Positions 53,514-60,866 of a DNA stretch of 64,000 nt are shown here, piece by piece; position 1 is the stretch's first letter; each line of letters starts with the position of its first letter. A model generated the notes under the pieces. That model worked only from the letters and a program-made list of their open reading frames with translations, had not been told where the DNA came from and did not search any database. Location of the stretch: contig CAVWEN010000002.1 of the NCBI GenBank assembly GCA_963754045.1, forward strand, positions 372,001 through 436,000. Reading direction: 5' to 3'. The translations under genes were made by a program, and so were the position numbers. Origin of the DNA: JALZKA01 sp963754045 (lineage in GTDB: Bacteria > Actinomycetota > Thermoleophilia > Solirubrobacterales > 70-9).

Positions 53514-54464
53514 TTGCCACCCCGGACGAGCCCCTCGACCGACCCCTTCGCGGCCTGGCACGTGCAGCTGCATGGCCACGACGTGATCTACCGCACCGCT
53601 GGCTCCGGGCCGCCGGTTGTGATTGTCCACGGCATGGTCAATTCCTCGAAGCACTGGCGTGACGTCGCGCTACGTCTGGCCGAGGACCACACCGTCATCG
53701 TGCCCGATTTGATCGGCCACGGCGACTCGGCGACTCCCCGTGGCGACTACTCGATTGGCGCCCACGCCGCCGTGATCCGCGACCTACTCTCCGCCCTCGA
53801 GGTGGAGAGCGCCAGCTTCGTCGGTCACTCGCTGGGCGGCGGGATCGCGATGCAGTTCTTCTACCAGTTCCCCCACAAGGTGGAGCGTCTCGCGCTCGTT
53901 TCGAGCGGCGGGCTCGGACCCGAGGTGAGCCCGATGCTGAGGGGCGCCGCGCTGCCCGGCGCCGCGCTGCTGGTGCGGGCAGCATCCCACCCTGCCGTTC
54001 TCGGGGCCCTCGACCGCGGGGGTCGTGCGCTGGGCAAGCTTGGCTGGCGCAAGGCCCAGTACGTGAGCGCCGTCACCCGCGCGCTGCGCCCGCTGCAGGC
54101 ACCCGGTGCGCGTGAGGCGTTCCTCCAGTCGCTGCGTTCGGTGATCGACGTGCACGGGCAGAAGGTCTCCGCCGTGGATCGCCTCTATCTCCTCGGCCCG
54201 GTACCTACCCTTGTCGTCTGGGGAGAGCGCGACCGCACGATCCCCATCGAGCACGGTCGCGATGCGCATGAGCGGATCCCGCACTCTCGCTTCGAGACCC
54301 TGCCTCGAGCCGCCCATTTCCCGAACCTCGAGGACCCCGCGGGGCTCGCTGACGTGGTCGGCCACTGGCTTGCGGAAACGAGGCCGTACCGGTTGAGCGA
54401 GGCCGAGTGGACCGAGCTGATCGCTTCCCGGCTCGTTCACGGCCGCCACCTTCGCGTGGCATGA
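53514..54464 (+). CDS. Alpha/beta hydrolase
   Basis: 316 aa. Alpha/beta hydrolase core: GPPVVIVHGMVNSSKHWRDVALRLAEDHTVIVPDLIGHGDSATP (oxyanion HG), FVGHSLGGGIAMQFFYQFP (nucleophile Ser in GHSLGG), VVWGERDRTIPIEHGRDAHERIP (acid Asp) and RAAHFPNLEDP (His). Similar to epoxide hydrolase/haloperoxidase-like enzymes; substrate unknown. TTG start with AGGG shortly before. Ends the cassette of membrane protein, phosphodiesterase, GtrA and hydrolase. Confidence 0.88.
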   Translation: MPPRTSPSTDPFAAWHVQLHGHDVIYRTAGSGPPVVIVHGMVNSSKHWRDVALRLAEDHTVIVPDLIGHGDSATPRGDYSIGAHAAVIRDLLSALEVESASFVGHSLGGGIAMQFFYQFPHKVERLALVSSGGLGPEVSPMLRGAALPGAALLVRAASHPAVLGALDRGGRALGKLGWRKAQYVSAVTRALRPLQAPGAREAFLQSLRSVIDVHGQKVSAVDRLYLLGPVPTLVVWGERDRTIPIEHGRDAHERIPHSRFETLPRAAHFPNLEDPAGLADVVGHWLAETRPYRLSEAEWTELIASRLVHGRHLRVA

Positions 54465-54482
54465 GCGCAGCGAAGGTACGGC

Positions 54483-54526
54483 AACCCTCGCATAGCGACG
54501 GCTGGCGCTCCCTCGGCGCGGGGGTT
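54483..54526. terminator. Hairpin between hydrolase and xseB
   Basis: AACCCTCGC (54483-54491) can pair with GCGGGGGTT (54518-54526), with one G-T wobble, in the convergent gap and reaching into the xseB stop. A possible two-way terminator; no T-run. Confidence 0.3.
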
Positions 54527-54758
54527 AGGGGCTCTCGAGGCTCTCGACCAGTTCGTCGAGTTTGAGTTCGCGAAGAGCTCCCGAGACCGCCTCCAGCTCA
54601 CCGCGGCAGAACACGATCAGCTCCTTGGCTTCGGTACAAAGCGCGAGCGTCTCACGCAACTCGGCCTCGCCCGAGTCGAGGCGCTCGATGATGGCCTCGA
54701 GCCGCTCGACGGCCGATTCGTAGGTCTTGGGCGGCGTTTCCTCACTCACCGGGCTCAT
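54525..54758 (-). CDS. xseB: Exodeoxyribonuclease VII small subunit
   Basis: 77 aa, the helical XseB: TYESAVERLEAIIERLDSGEAELRETLALCTEAKELIVFCRGEL, the family pattern E-x-x-x-x-x-L-E-x-I-V-x-x-L-x-x-G-x-x-x-L-E-x-x-L. Several subunits bind one XseA. Start ATG 54758 overlaps the end of xseA by 17 bp; GTG 54749 is an alternative with an 8-bp overlap. Follows xseA on the minus strand as usual. Confidence 0.9.
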   Translation of the reverse strand: MSPVSEETPPKTYESAVERLEAIIERLDSGEAELRETLALCTEAKELIVFCRGELEAVSGALRELKLDELVESLESP

Positions 54759-56049
54759 CCTCGACCCGGGCACGGACGGCATCATCGGCGAAGCGGATGG
54801 CAAGCGAGCCTTCGGCACGGGCGCCTTGCGCGGTGGTGATCGCCTCGCCGACCCGGGACTCCACCAGGGCGTAGCCCCGCTCGAGCGTTCGCTCTGGTTC
54901 GTTTCCGCGCACGGCCGCCTCGATCGCGGTCAGCTTCGAGGACGCTGCCGCGGGGTCCGTGGCGGCGTCCGCCTTGCGACGGGCGACCAGCGCATGGCGA
55001 TGGGCGAGGCCGTCCCGGGCGGTGACACCGCGCGTCGCCGACGCCCTCGCTTCGCGCAGCAGCTGGTGCAATCGCCGGCGCTCCGCCCGAACCGCTCGCT
55101 GCGGCGCGGCCGCGAACCCGGCGAGCGCACGGCCGCGCGAGCGCACGGCCTCGTGCTCGGCTCCCAGCGCTCGCGCAGCCTGCCGCTGGAGCTCGGCATG
55201 GGCCCGCGGCACATCCACTCGGACCAGTTCGTCGGCAGCATGTGTTGGGGTCGAGCAGCTGACGGCTGCGACGTCATCGATCAGGGTGGTGTCGGATTCG
55301 TGCCCCACCGCGCTGATCACCGGGATGCGGAGCATCGCGACGGTGCGACACAGACCCTCGTCGCAAAAGGCCCACAGGTCGGCCAGCGAGCCCCCGCCGC
55401 GACAGACCACCGCGATCTCCACCATGGGGAGCTCGGCCAGGTTTCGCAGTGCGGCCGTGATCCGCGGCGCGGCCCTCCGGTCCTGAACCGGGGCATCGGC
55501 CCAGACGATCGTCCCGTGCCAGCCCCGTCGCCCGAGGCCGGCAAGGAGGTCGGCCCGGGCAGCGCTGCCGGCCGCGGTGACTGCCCCGACCACCTTTGGC
55601 AGCAGCGGCCTGCGGAGCAGCTTCTGGGTCTCGAACAAGCCGTCATCTGCAAGCCGTCGGCGCAGGACAGCCAACTTGGCCAGCAGGTCGCCCTCACCGG
55701 CCGGCCGGATGTGGGTGGCGCGGAACGAGAAGGATGGGGACGAGGTGGCACTTCCGGGGTAGAAATCGGGGCCGCCACCGACAACGACCTCGACGCCGTC
55801 GGCCAGGCTCCCCTCCGGCAGGTCGAGCCGGTCGAGGTCGGAGTTCCAGATGGCACACGGCACTGCGCCGTCAGCATCGCGCAGCTCGAAATACGCTCCG
55901 GTGCGGGCGCGACGCAGCCCGGTCACCTCACCGATCACGAGAACCCGGGTTCGACCGCGCAGGAAGTCGCGGAACTCCGCCGCGTAGCGACCCACCGCGA
56001 ACGGGCCGGCGAGTTCTGGGTCGATGCGCTCCTTGGCAGGCAATTCCAC
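54742..56049 (-). CDS. xseA: Exodeoxyribonuclease VII large subunit
   Basis: Catalytic subunit of the single-strand exonuclease used in mismatch and repair processing. 435 aa. OB fold at about 15-110 (AVGRYAAEFRDFLRGRTRVLVIGEVTGLRRARTGAYFELRDADGAVPCAIWNSDLDRL, read in sequence); catalytic domain: FPRPLLPKVVGAVTAAGSAA-like segment (here RRPLLPKVVGAVTAAGSAARADLLAGL), VCRGGGSLADLWAFCDEGLCRTVA with the R-G-G-G-S motif, and SAVGHESDTTLIDDVA with the H-E-x-D motif. ATG 56049. Confidence 0.94.
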   Translation of the reverse strand: MELPAKERIDPELAGPFAVGRYAAEFRDFLRGRTRVLVIGEVTGLRRARTGAYFELRDADGAVPCAIWNSDLDRLDLPEGSLADGVEVVVGGGPDFYPGSATSSPSFSFRATHIRPAGEGDLLAKLAVLRRRLADDGLFETQKLLRRPLLPKVVGAVTAAGSAARADLLAGLGRRGWHGTIVWADAPVQDRRAAPRITAALRNLAELPMVEIAVVCRGGGSLADLWAFCDEGLCRTVAMLRIPVISAVGHESDTTLIDDVAAVSCSTPTHAADELVRVDVPRAHAELQRQAARALGAEHEAVRSRGRALAGFAAAPQRAVRAERRRLHQLLREARASATRGVTARDGLAHRHALVARRKADAATDPAAASSKLTAIEAAVRGNEPERTLERGYALVESRVGEAITTAQGARAEGSLAIRFADDAVRARVEDEPGE

Positions 56050-56159
56050 GGTGCCCAGACAGGGTGTCAGACCAAGGGGATTAGTAGGACCTCTCTTCGG
56101 GCAGTCGGAGTGGTCCGGCCAATTCGCCGGGTTCGTACAACCGAGACAGGAGGCCAGTC

Positions 56160-56432
56160 ATGGCACAGACGACCAAAGCCGACCGCGAAGCCGCCGCTCA
56201 GAAGGCGGCCGCAACCCGGAAGCGCAACGAGACGCGCAGAAGCTCACAGGAGGCCGGCCGCAAGGCTGCAGCCAGCCGCCAGCTGAATGAGGCTCGCGAG
56301 CGCGTCGGCCAGGCTCACAAGGCAGCTGGCGACGCAGCGTCGAGCGTGAGATCGGTGGCTGGATCGACCGCCGGAGCAGCGGTAAAGCTCGTTAGATCGG
56401 TGGCCACGCGAGCCGGTCTCGGCAGCCGCTGA
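56160..56432 (+). CDS. Small basic Ala/Lys/Arg-rich protein (histone-like tail)
   Basis: 90 aa. MAQTTKADREAAAQKAAATRKRNETRRSSQEAGRKAAASRQLNE: two copies of a K/R-x-x-A-x-x-K-A-A-A-T/S-R-x unit, like the H1-type tails of actinobacterial nucleoid proteins; the second half is Ala/Ser/Val-rich (AAGDAASSVRSVAGSTAGAAVKLVRSVATRAG) and may be amphipathic. An AGGAGG ribosome site lies about 10 nt before the ATG, so it is translated. The 110-bp leader before it lies between divergent xseA and this gene. A nucleoid-associated role is a guess from composition. Confidence 0.65.
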   Translation: MAQTTKADREAAAQKAAATRKRNETRRSSQEAGRKAAASRQLNEARERVGQAHKAAGDAASSVRSVAGSTAGAAVKLVRSVATRAGLGSR

Positions 56433-56446
56433 AAACCCGTGGCTGC

Positions 56447-56478
56447 TCGCACGCCGGTCTGGTCTGGCCGGCGTGCGA
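56447..56478 (+). terminator. Strong hairpin after the basic protein gene
   Basis: TCGCACGCCGG (56447-56457) and CCGGCGTGCGA (56468-56478) form a perfect 11-bp stem with a 10-nt loop, 15 bp after the stop. No T-run follows; still the strongest terminator-like structure in this area. Confidence 0.55.
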
Positions 56479-56507
56479 TCCGCCGACGCGCTGCTAACGT
56501 CATTCCA

Positions 56508-56613
56508 ACGAGCGACCTTCGCTCGTGAGTTTCGTCTCAGTCCTCAGGTGCGCTTCCGCGTAGTTCGGGTCCGAAATCGAATCTCCCCGAATTGCCGCAG
56601 CACGATGCTGCGG
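56508..56613 (+). promoter_or_regulatory. Structured leader of the DEAD-box helicase
   Basis: Two perfect hairpins precede the helicase gene: ACGAGCG/CGCTCGT (56508-56526, 5-nt loop) and CCGCAGCA/TGCTGCGG (56595-56613, 3-nt loop), the latter ending 21 nt before the ATG and just upstream of AAGGAAAG. Such leaders are common where helicase expression responds to cold or its own activity. Confidence 0.4.
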
Positions 56614-56634
56614 AAGAAAAGGAAAGCACCCAAT

Positions 56635-57870
56635 ATGTCCAAGTCATTTGCCGATCTCGGCATCTCTGACGCGCTCTGCCGCGTCCTCGAACGGCAGGGA
56701 GCCACCACGCCGTTCCCGATCCAGTCCATGGTGGCCCCAGACATCCTGGCCGGCCGCGACGTGCTCGCCAAGTCCCCCACGGGTTCCGGCAAGACAGTCG
56801 CCTTCGCCGCGCCGATCATCGAACGCCTCACTTCGGATCAACGCCGCCCCGCGGCACTCATCCTGGCGCCTACCCGTGAGCTCGTCGTCCAGATCGTCGA
56901 GCAGACTCGCCCCCTTGCTGAGGCCCGTGGGTTGAAGACGCTCGCTGTCTACGGAGGCGTCGGCATCCAACCTCAGATCCAGAAGGCGCGCAAGGCGCAC
57001 GTTCTGGTCGCCTGCCCCGGCCGCCTTCTCGACCTTCTCGACCGTGGGGCACTCACACTCGAGAACGTCCGGACGGTCGTGCTTGATGAGGCAGACCGCA
57101 TGCTCGACATGGGCTTTCGCCCCGATGTCGAGCGCATTCTGCGCCAGACCCCCCGCGATCGCCAGACTTTGCTGTTCTCGGCGACACTCGACGGCGAGGT
57201 CGGCAAGCTGGCCCGCGCCTACACGACCGAGCCGACCCGGCACGACAACGCGCCGGCCGAATCGGAGCGTCCGCAGATCGAGCACCGGTTCGTCGACGTC
57301 GAGCATTCGGAGAAGGTTTCTGCCCTCGCCAGCGAGCTTGGCTCGCGCGAGAATGGGCTCGCGCTGGTCTTCGTCCGCACCCGACGTGGCGCGGATCGCC
57401 TCGTCAAGCGCCTCAGCGCCAAGGGCGTTCGCTCGGCCGCTATGCACGGTGGCAAGTCGCAGGGCAACCGCCAGCGCACGCTCGGCGAGTTTGAGCGCGG
57501 CAAGGTCGATGCCCTGATCGCGACGGATGTTGCCGCCCGCGGCATCGACGTCGCGGGGATCACCCACGTGATCAACTACGACCCACCCGAGGATCGCGAG
57601 GGCTACGTACACCGCGTCGGACGCACCGCCCGCGCCGGGGCCCACGGTGTCGGCATCACCTTTGTTATCCCAGACCAGCGCCGCGACGTGGCGAAGATCG
57701 CCGCCGAGCTGGACCTGCGCGACGAGCTGGCGCAAGCCGGCCTGGGCGCCCACAAGCCGAGCGCGAACAAGCATTCAGAACGTGCGCCGGCCCGCAGCCA
57801 TCGCCCGTCGAAGGGCAACGGCCGGCGCAACCAGCACAACCGCCAGCGCTCGCGTTCCGCCAACCGCTGA
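56635..57870 (+). CDS. DEAD-box ATP-dependent RNA helicase
   Basis: 411 aa. Q-motif region SFADLGISDALCRVLERQGATTPFPIQ; motif I AKSPTGSGKT (about 45-54); Ia APTRELVVQI; GG; II VLDEADRMLDMGF (DEAD near 150); III FSATL; IV LVFVRTRRGADRL; V ALIATDVAARGIDV; VI YVHRVGRTARAG. The last 45 residues are a basic, Asn/Arg/Ser-rich tail (RSHRPSKGNGRRNQHNRQRSRSANR) that will bind RNA. Related to RhlE/CsdA. I chose ATG 56635, after AAGGAAAG; the open frame to 56473 overlaps the leader hairpins. Likely role: ribosome assembly or mRNA unwinding. Confidence 0.94.
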   Translation: MSKSFADLGISDALCRVLERQGATTPFPIQSMVAPDILAGRDVLAKSPTGSGKTVAFAAPIIERLTSDQRRPAALILAPTRELVVQIVEQTRPLAEARGLKTLAVYGGVGIQPQIQKARKAHVLVACPGRLLDLLDRGALTLENVRTVVLDEADRMLDMGFRPDVERILRQTPRDRQTLLFSATLDGEVGKLARAYTTEPTRHDNAPAESERPQIEHRFVDVEHSEKVSALASELGSRENGLALVFVRTRRGADRLVKRLSAKGVRSAAMHGGKSQGNRQRTLGEFERGKVDALIATDVAARGIDVAGITHVINYDPPEDREGYVHRVGRTARAGAHGVGITFVIPDQRRDVAKIAAELDLRDELAQAGLGAHKPSANKHSERAPARSHRPSKGNGRRNQHNRQRSRSANR

Positions 57871-57872
57871 CC

Positions 57873-57920
57873 GCGCGCAGCCGCCGACCAGCGCGCAGCC
57901 GCCGACCAGCGCGCAGCCGC
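57873..57920. repeat. Tandem 18-bp repeat, 2.7 copies
   Basis: The unit GCGCGCAGCCGCCGACCA is perfect at 57873-57890 and 57891-57908, with 12 bases of a third copy to 57920. Directly behind the helicase stop codon. First part of the 342-base gene-free stretch 57871-58212, which is otherwise made of the repeats listed next. Confidence 0.85.
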
Positions 57921-57968
57921 TGAGCGTAAGCAGCTGATCGCGCGCAAACCGCGCTAGCGGAAGGAGCA

Positions 57969-58037
57969 CTTCCGACCAGGTGACACGCCTTCTTCCGACC
58001 AGGTGACACGCCTTCTTCCGACCGGGTGACACGCCTG
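57969..58037. repeat. Tandem 23-bp repeat, three copies
   Basis: Copies at 57969-57991 and 57992-58014 are identical; the third at 58015-58037 differs at two bases. The unit begins CTTCCGACCAGGTGACACGC and ends CTT. All contain the core GGTGACACGC, which also occurs inverted in the neighbouring repeat. Confidence 0.9.
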
Positions 58038-58072
58038 ATCCAGCCGAGGGGCGGGTCAAGCGTGTCACCCGG
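58022..58072. repeat. Long inverted repeat (24-nt arms)
   Basis: The third 23-bp copy (58022-58045) pairs with 58049-58072: a perfect 13-bp base stem (CCGGGTGACACGC with GCGTGTCACCCGG), then seven more pairs or wobbles with a few mismatches around a short loop. It would form a stable hairpin in DNA or RNA on either strand. Confidence 0.8.
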
Positions 58073-58125
58073 CGGGGGTCCCCGCCCATGAGGCGGGTCA
58101 AGCGTGTCACCCGGCGGGGGTCCCC
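58050..58125. repeat. Direct 34-bp repeat, two copies
   Basis: 58050-58083 and 58092-58125 are identical, starting GGCGGGTCAAGCGTGTCACC and ending GGGGGTCCCC, with eight bases between. Each carries the inverted GGTGACACGC core. Confidence 0.88.
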
Positions 58126-58159
58126 GGGGATCAGCGCCCGTCCCTGAGGATGTGTGGGG

Positions 58160-58180
58160 CTCCCCCAAGGAGAGGGGGAG
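58160..58180 (-). terminator. Hairpin after the sigma factor gene
   Basis: CTCCCCC (58160-58166) pairs with GGGGGAG (58174-58180), 7-nt loop, 33 bp beyond the sigma factor stop on the minus strand. Plausible terminator without a T-run. Confidence 0.4.
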
Positions 58181-58212
58181 GGGCTCCCGAGGTCTCGTGG
58201 TCGCCGCGGCGC

Positions 58213-59166
58213 CTACGCAGCGCTGCGGTAGGTGCCCAGAGCGCCGTCACCAGCGAGGCGGCGCAGGGCGCTCGCCTCCAGTGCCTGGGCGTTCTTTTGG
58301 GTAACGCCAAGCTCGCGAGCGATGTCGCGGATCGACTTGACGGGACGGCCGCCGGTCCCGAAGCGGCCGCGGATCACTTCCGCCTCCATCTCCGGCAACT
58401 TGGCGATCGCCGTCTCGACGGCATTCTCCTGCTCGCGCTCGAGGACCTCGTCCTCGAGGTCAGCCGTGCTCTCAGCACGCAGCTCGCCGAGGGTGGTGTC
58501 ACCGTCGGAAATCGGCTGGTCGAGGCTTGAGGTGACGCGGGTCAGGTCGCGAACGGCCATCACCTCGTCGAGCGGAACCTTGGCGCGGTCGGAAACCTCT
58601 TCGTCGGTCGGCTCGCGGTCGAGCTCGGTGGTGAGCTCGGCGGTGATCCGGTTGACGGTGCGCTCCCGCTGTGCGACATGAGCAGGAATCCTGACGGCAC
58701 GACCGGTGTTGTCGAGGCCACGCTGGATCGACTGCTTGATCCAGAGCACCGCGTAAGTGGAGAACTTGTAACCGCGACGCCAATCGAATTTCTCGGCAGC
58801 GCGAATCAGACCGAGCATCGCCTCCTGGACGAGATCGCCCATGGGCAGGCCGTGGCCCTGGTAGCGGCGTGCGAACTTGATCACGAGTCGCAGGTTCGAG
58901 TTGATCAGCTTTTCCTTGGCGGCGAGGTCGCCTCGCTCGATCCGCTGTGCCAGGTCGATTTCCTCGGCCGCGGTAAGCAGGGGGTACTTGGCAGCCTGGT
59001 TGAAGAAGAGCTGCATGCTGTCCGTCGTCGCTTCGGCGACGTCGTGCGCGTCTGTGCGGCGCCGGCTGCGCGCCGGCGCCTTCGCGGTCGCTTTACGCAT
59101 GTGCTCGCCGCGATTGCGCAAGGTCTCGTTGCGCTGGGTCCCAGCGCCGTTACGTGAACGAGGCAT
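58213..59166 (-). CDS. RNA polymerase sigma factor, sigma-70 group 1/2 (SOS-box promoter)
   Basis: 317 aa. Region 1.2/2: SMQLFFNQAAKYPLLTAAEEIDLAQRIERGD, NLRLVIKFARRYQGHGLPMGDLVQEAMLGLIRAAEKFDWRRGYKFSTYAVLWIKQSIQR (2.1-2.4, complete, with the aromatic -10 melting residues); region 3 RIPAHVAQRERTVNRI; region 4 LPEMEAEVIRGRFGTGG then SIRDIARELGVTQKNAQALEASALRRL (HTH for -35). N-terminal 55 residues are basic. Start chosen: ATG 59166, with GGGAGG just ahead; ATG 59196 would be almost leaderless from the mapped promoter. Acts as an alternative or second vegetative sigma factor; promoter shows probable LexA control. Confidence 0.92.
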   Translation of the reverse strand: MPRSRNGAGTQRNETLRNRGEHMRKATAKAPARSRRRTDAHDVAEATTDSMQLFFNQAAKYPLLTAAEEIDLAQRIERGDLAAKEKLINSNLRLVIKFARRYQGHGLPMGDLVQEAMLGLIRAAEKFDWRRGYKFSTYAVLWIKQSIQRGLDNTGRAVRIPAHVAQRERTVNRITAELTTELDREPTDEEVSDRAKVPLDEVMAVRDLTRVTSSLDQPISDGDTTLGELRAESTADLEDEVLEREQENAVETAIAKLPEMEAEVIRGRFGTGGRPVKSIRDIARELGVTQKNAQALEASALRRLAGDGALGTYRSAA

Positions 59167-59206
59167 GGGCCTCCCGTTTTTGTCTTTTTCCGTCATTACT
59201 TCAAAA

Positions 59207-59235
59207 AGTATAGCGAACAATCGTTCGCCGGTCAA
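59207..59235 (-). promoter_or_regulatory. Promoter of the sigma factor gene
   Basis: On the minus strand TTGACC (59235-59230), a 17-bp spacer, and TATACT (59212-59207): the best sigma-70-type promoter in the window (5/6 and 5/6 bases, ideal spacing). Start of transcription expected near 59200. Confidence 0.75.
59213..59228. promoter_or_regulatory. LexA (SOS) box in the promoter spacer
   Basis: GCGAACAATCGTTCGC contains CGAAC-N4-GTTCG, the LexA/DinR operator of Gram-positive bacteria and Actinobacteria, as part of a 16-bp dyad. It fills the spacer between -35 and -10, where bound LexA would block polymerase. Confidence 0.65.
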
Positions 59236-59423
59236 GCGCTATTCTCCGCTCTCCGAAGCCGTTCTTGGGCTTGCAGGAGAGTGTTCCCGTTGTCCTGCGA
59301 GAGAAACCCCGTGCGCGGATCACTCTTGGTCCGTGTCATGCGGAGCGATTGCGACGGGCAGGGAAATATAGGGAATTTCAGGGTCGCGTGCGTTGCGCCC
59401 GCGCCGAGCGCTGACAAACGGCT

Positions 59424-60866
59424 CTACGCTGCGGTTCGCGCAGATTCGCGCAGGCGTGCGTCCACGATCCGGGCGCAGCGCCTACCTTCGGCGATCGCGG
59501 TCACGATCAAGGACTGGCCCACGCGTGCGTCGCCCGCGGCGTAGACGTCCTCGCAGCTGGTCACAAAGGTTGGAGCACGCACGTTGCCGCGCGAATCCAA
59601 ATCCAGCGAGAGGCCTTCGATGAACCCAGGCCGCTCGGGGCCGGTGAAGCCCACCGCGATCAGGACGAGCTCCGCGGGCAATACAAACTCAGAGTCCGGA
59701 ACAGGCTCGAGCGCTTGTGAGGAGTTGCCGGTGACCTCGCGCCCCACCAGTTCGGTCACCTGCCCGCCGCGACCGCGCAGCTCCACAACCTGATGGCCGA
59801 AGCGGCGCTCTCCGCCTTCGTCGAGCGCGTAGGTCGTGACCGAACGCTTTGGCGCCATCGGCCAGGGAGTGTCGTCATAGCGTCCGTCGGCCGGGACCTC
59901 CGGATACACGTCGAGCAGCAGCGCTGAGGCGGCGCTCTCGCGGTTCGCATTGGAGATGCAGTCCATCCCGGTGTCGCCGCCGCCGATCACGACCACGTCC
60001 TTGCCTTCGGCCACGATCGGGACCTCGGGTGCGGGAGGCGTGGGGCCGCCCGTCAGTGTCGCGACGTGCCGGTTGCGCTGGTACAGGTAGTCCATCGCGT
60101 GGTGGACGCCGGACAGCTCGCGGCCGGCCACCTCCAACTCACGCGGGACCCTGGAGCCGGTCGCCAGGACGATGGCGTCGTGGCGCTCGAGCAGCTCGGC
60201 GGGGCTCACGTCCACACCAGCGTCGACGCCGTAGAGGAACTCGACTCCCTCGTCGGCTAGCACCGCCACACGCCGGTCGATGATCCACTTCTCGAGCTTT
60301 GCGTCCGGTACTCCGAACCGCATCAGCCCGCCGGGGGCTTCGTCGCGTTCGTAGACCGTGACCAGGTGGCCGACTTGGTTCAGCTCCGCCGCGGCGGCCA
60401 GCCCGGCGGGCCCAGAGCCGACGACTCCTACGCTCAGCCCGGATCGTTCTTCTGGCGGCTGGGCGACGATCCAGCCCTCGTCGAAGGCGCGATCCACGAT
60501 CGCGTACTCGATCTGCTTGATCGTCACGGCGTCGTCGTTGATGTCCAGCACGCAGGCCGATTCGCATGGTGCGGGGCAGACCAGCCCGGTGAACTCCGGG
60601 AAGTTGTTAGTCGCATGGAGCTGGTCGATCGCCTCGCGCCAACGGCCCTGGCGGACCAGGTCGTTCCAGTCGGGAATCAGGTTCCCCAGCGGGCACGCGT
60701 CGTTGCAGAAAGGCACCCCGCAGCCCATGCACCGCTCGCCCTGGCGGCGCAACTCCGGCTCCGGAAGCAGTTGATAGATCTCGTCGTAGTCGCCCACCCG
60801 TTCCGCCGGGTCGCGCTCCGGGGGCGCCGCGCGCGACGCCTCCATGAATCCTCGCGGGTTGGGCAT
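59424..60866 (-). CDS. gltD: Glutamate synthase (NADPH) small subunit
   Basis: Electron-input subunit of GOGAT, moving electrons from NADPH via FAD to the large subunit's iron-sulphur clusters. 480 aa. N-terminal [4Fe-4S] Cys sets: RCMGCGVPFCNDACPLGNLIPDWN and CPAPCESACVLDIN; FAD site VGVVGSGPAGLAAAAELN; NADPH site VVVIGGGDTGMDC; C-terminal DVYAAGDARVGQSLIVTAIAEGR. ATG 60866 overlaps the last base of the gltB stop (TGATG), so both subunits are coupled. The 188 bp between this gene's stop and the sigma promoter holds no gene. Confidence 0.96.
   Translation of the reverse strand: MPNPRGFMEASRAAPPERDPAERVGDYDEIYQLLPEPELRRQGERCMGCGVPFCNDACPLGNLIPDWNDLVRQGRWREAIDQLHATNNFPEFTGLVCPAPCESACVLDINDDAVTIKQIEYAIVDRAFDEGWIVAQPPEERSGLSVGVVGSGPAGLAAAAELNQVGHLVTVYERDEAPGGLMRFGVPDAKLEKWIIDRRVAVLADEGVEFLYGVDAGVDVSPAELLERHDAIVLATGSRVPRELEVAGRELSGVHHAMDYLYQRNRHVATLTGGPTPPAPEVPIVAEGKDVVVIGGGDTGMDCISNANRESAASALLLDVYPEVPADGRYDDTPWPMAPKRSVTTYALDEGGERRFGHQVVELRGRGGQVTELVGREVTGNSSQALEPVPDSEFVLPAELVLIAVGFTGPERPGFIEGLSLDLDSRGNVRAPTFVTSCEDVYAAGDARVGQSLIVTAIAEGRRCARIVDARLRESARTAA

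Noticed and set aside
57969..58125. CRISPR array
   Set aside because: Repeats are directly adjacent or separated by eight bases, in both orientations, without unique spacers of constant length, and no cas gene is near.
59273..59320. Riboswitch or terminator in the gltD-sigma gap
   Set aside because: A 6-bp GCAGGA/TCCTGC pair is present but nothing else supports a defined structure.
59232..59417. 61-codon minus-strand ORF between gltD and the sigma factor
   Set aside because: No ribosome site, no recognisable family, mixed composition, and its end runs into the -35 box of the sigma promoter.
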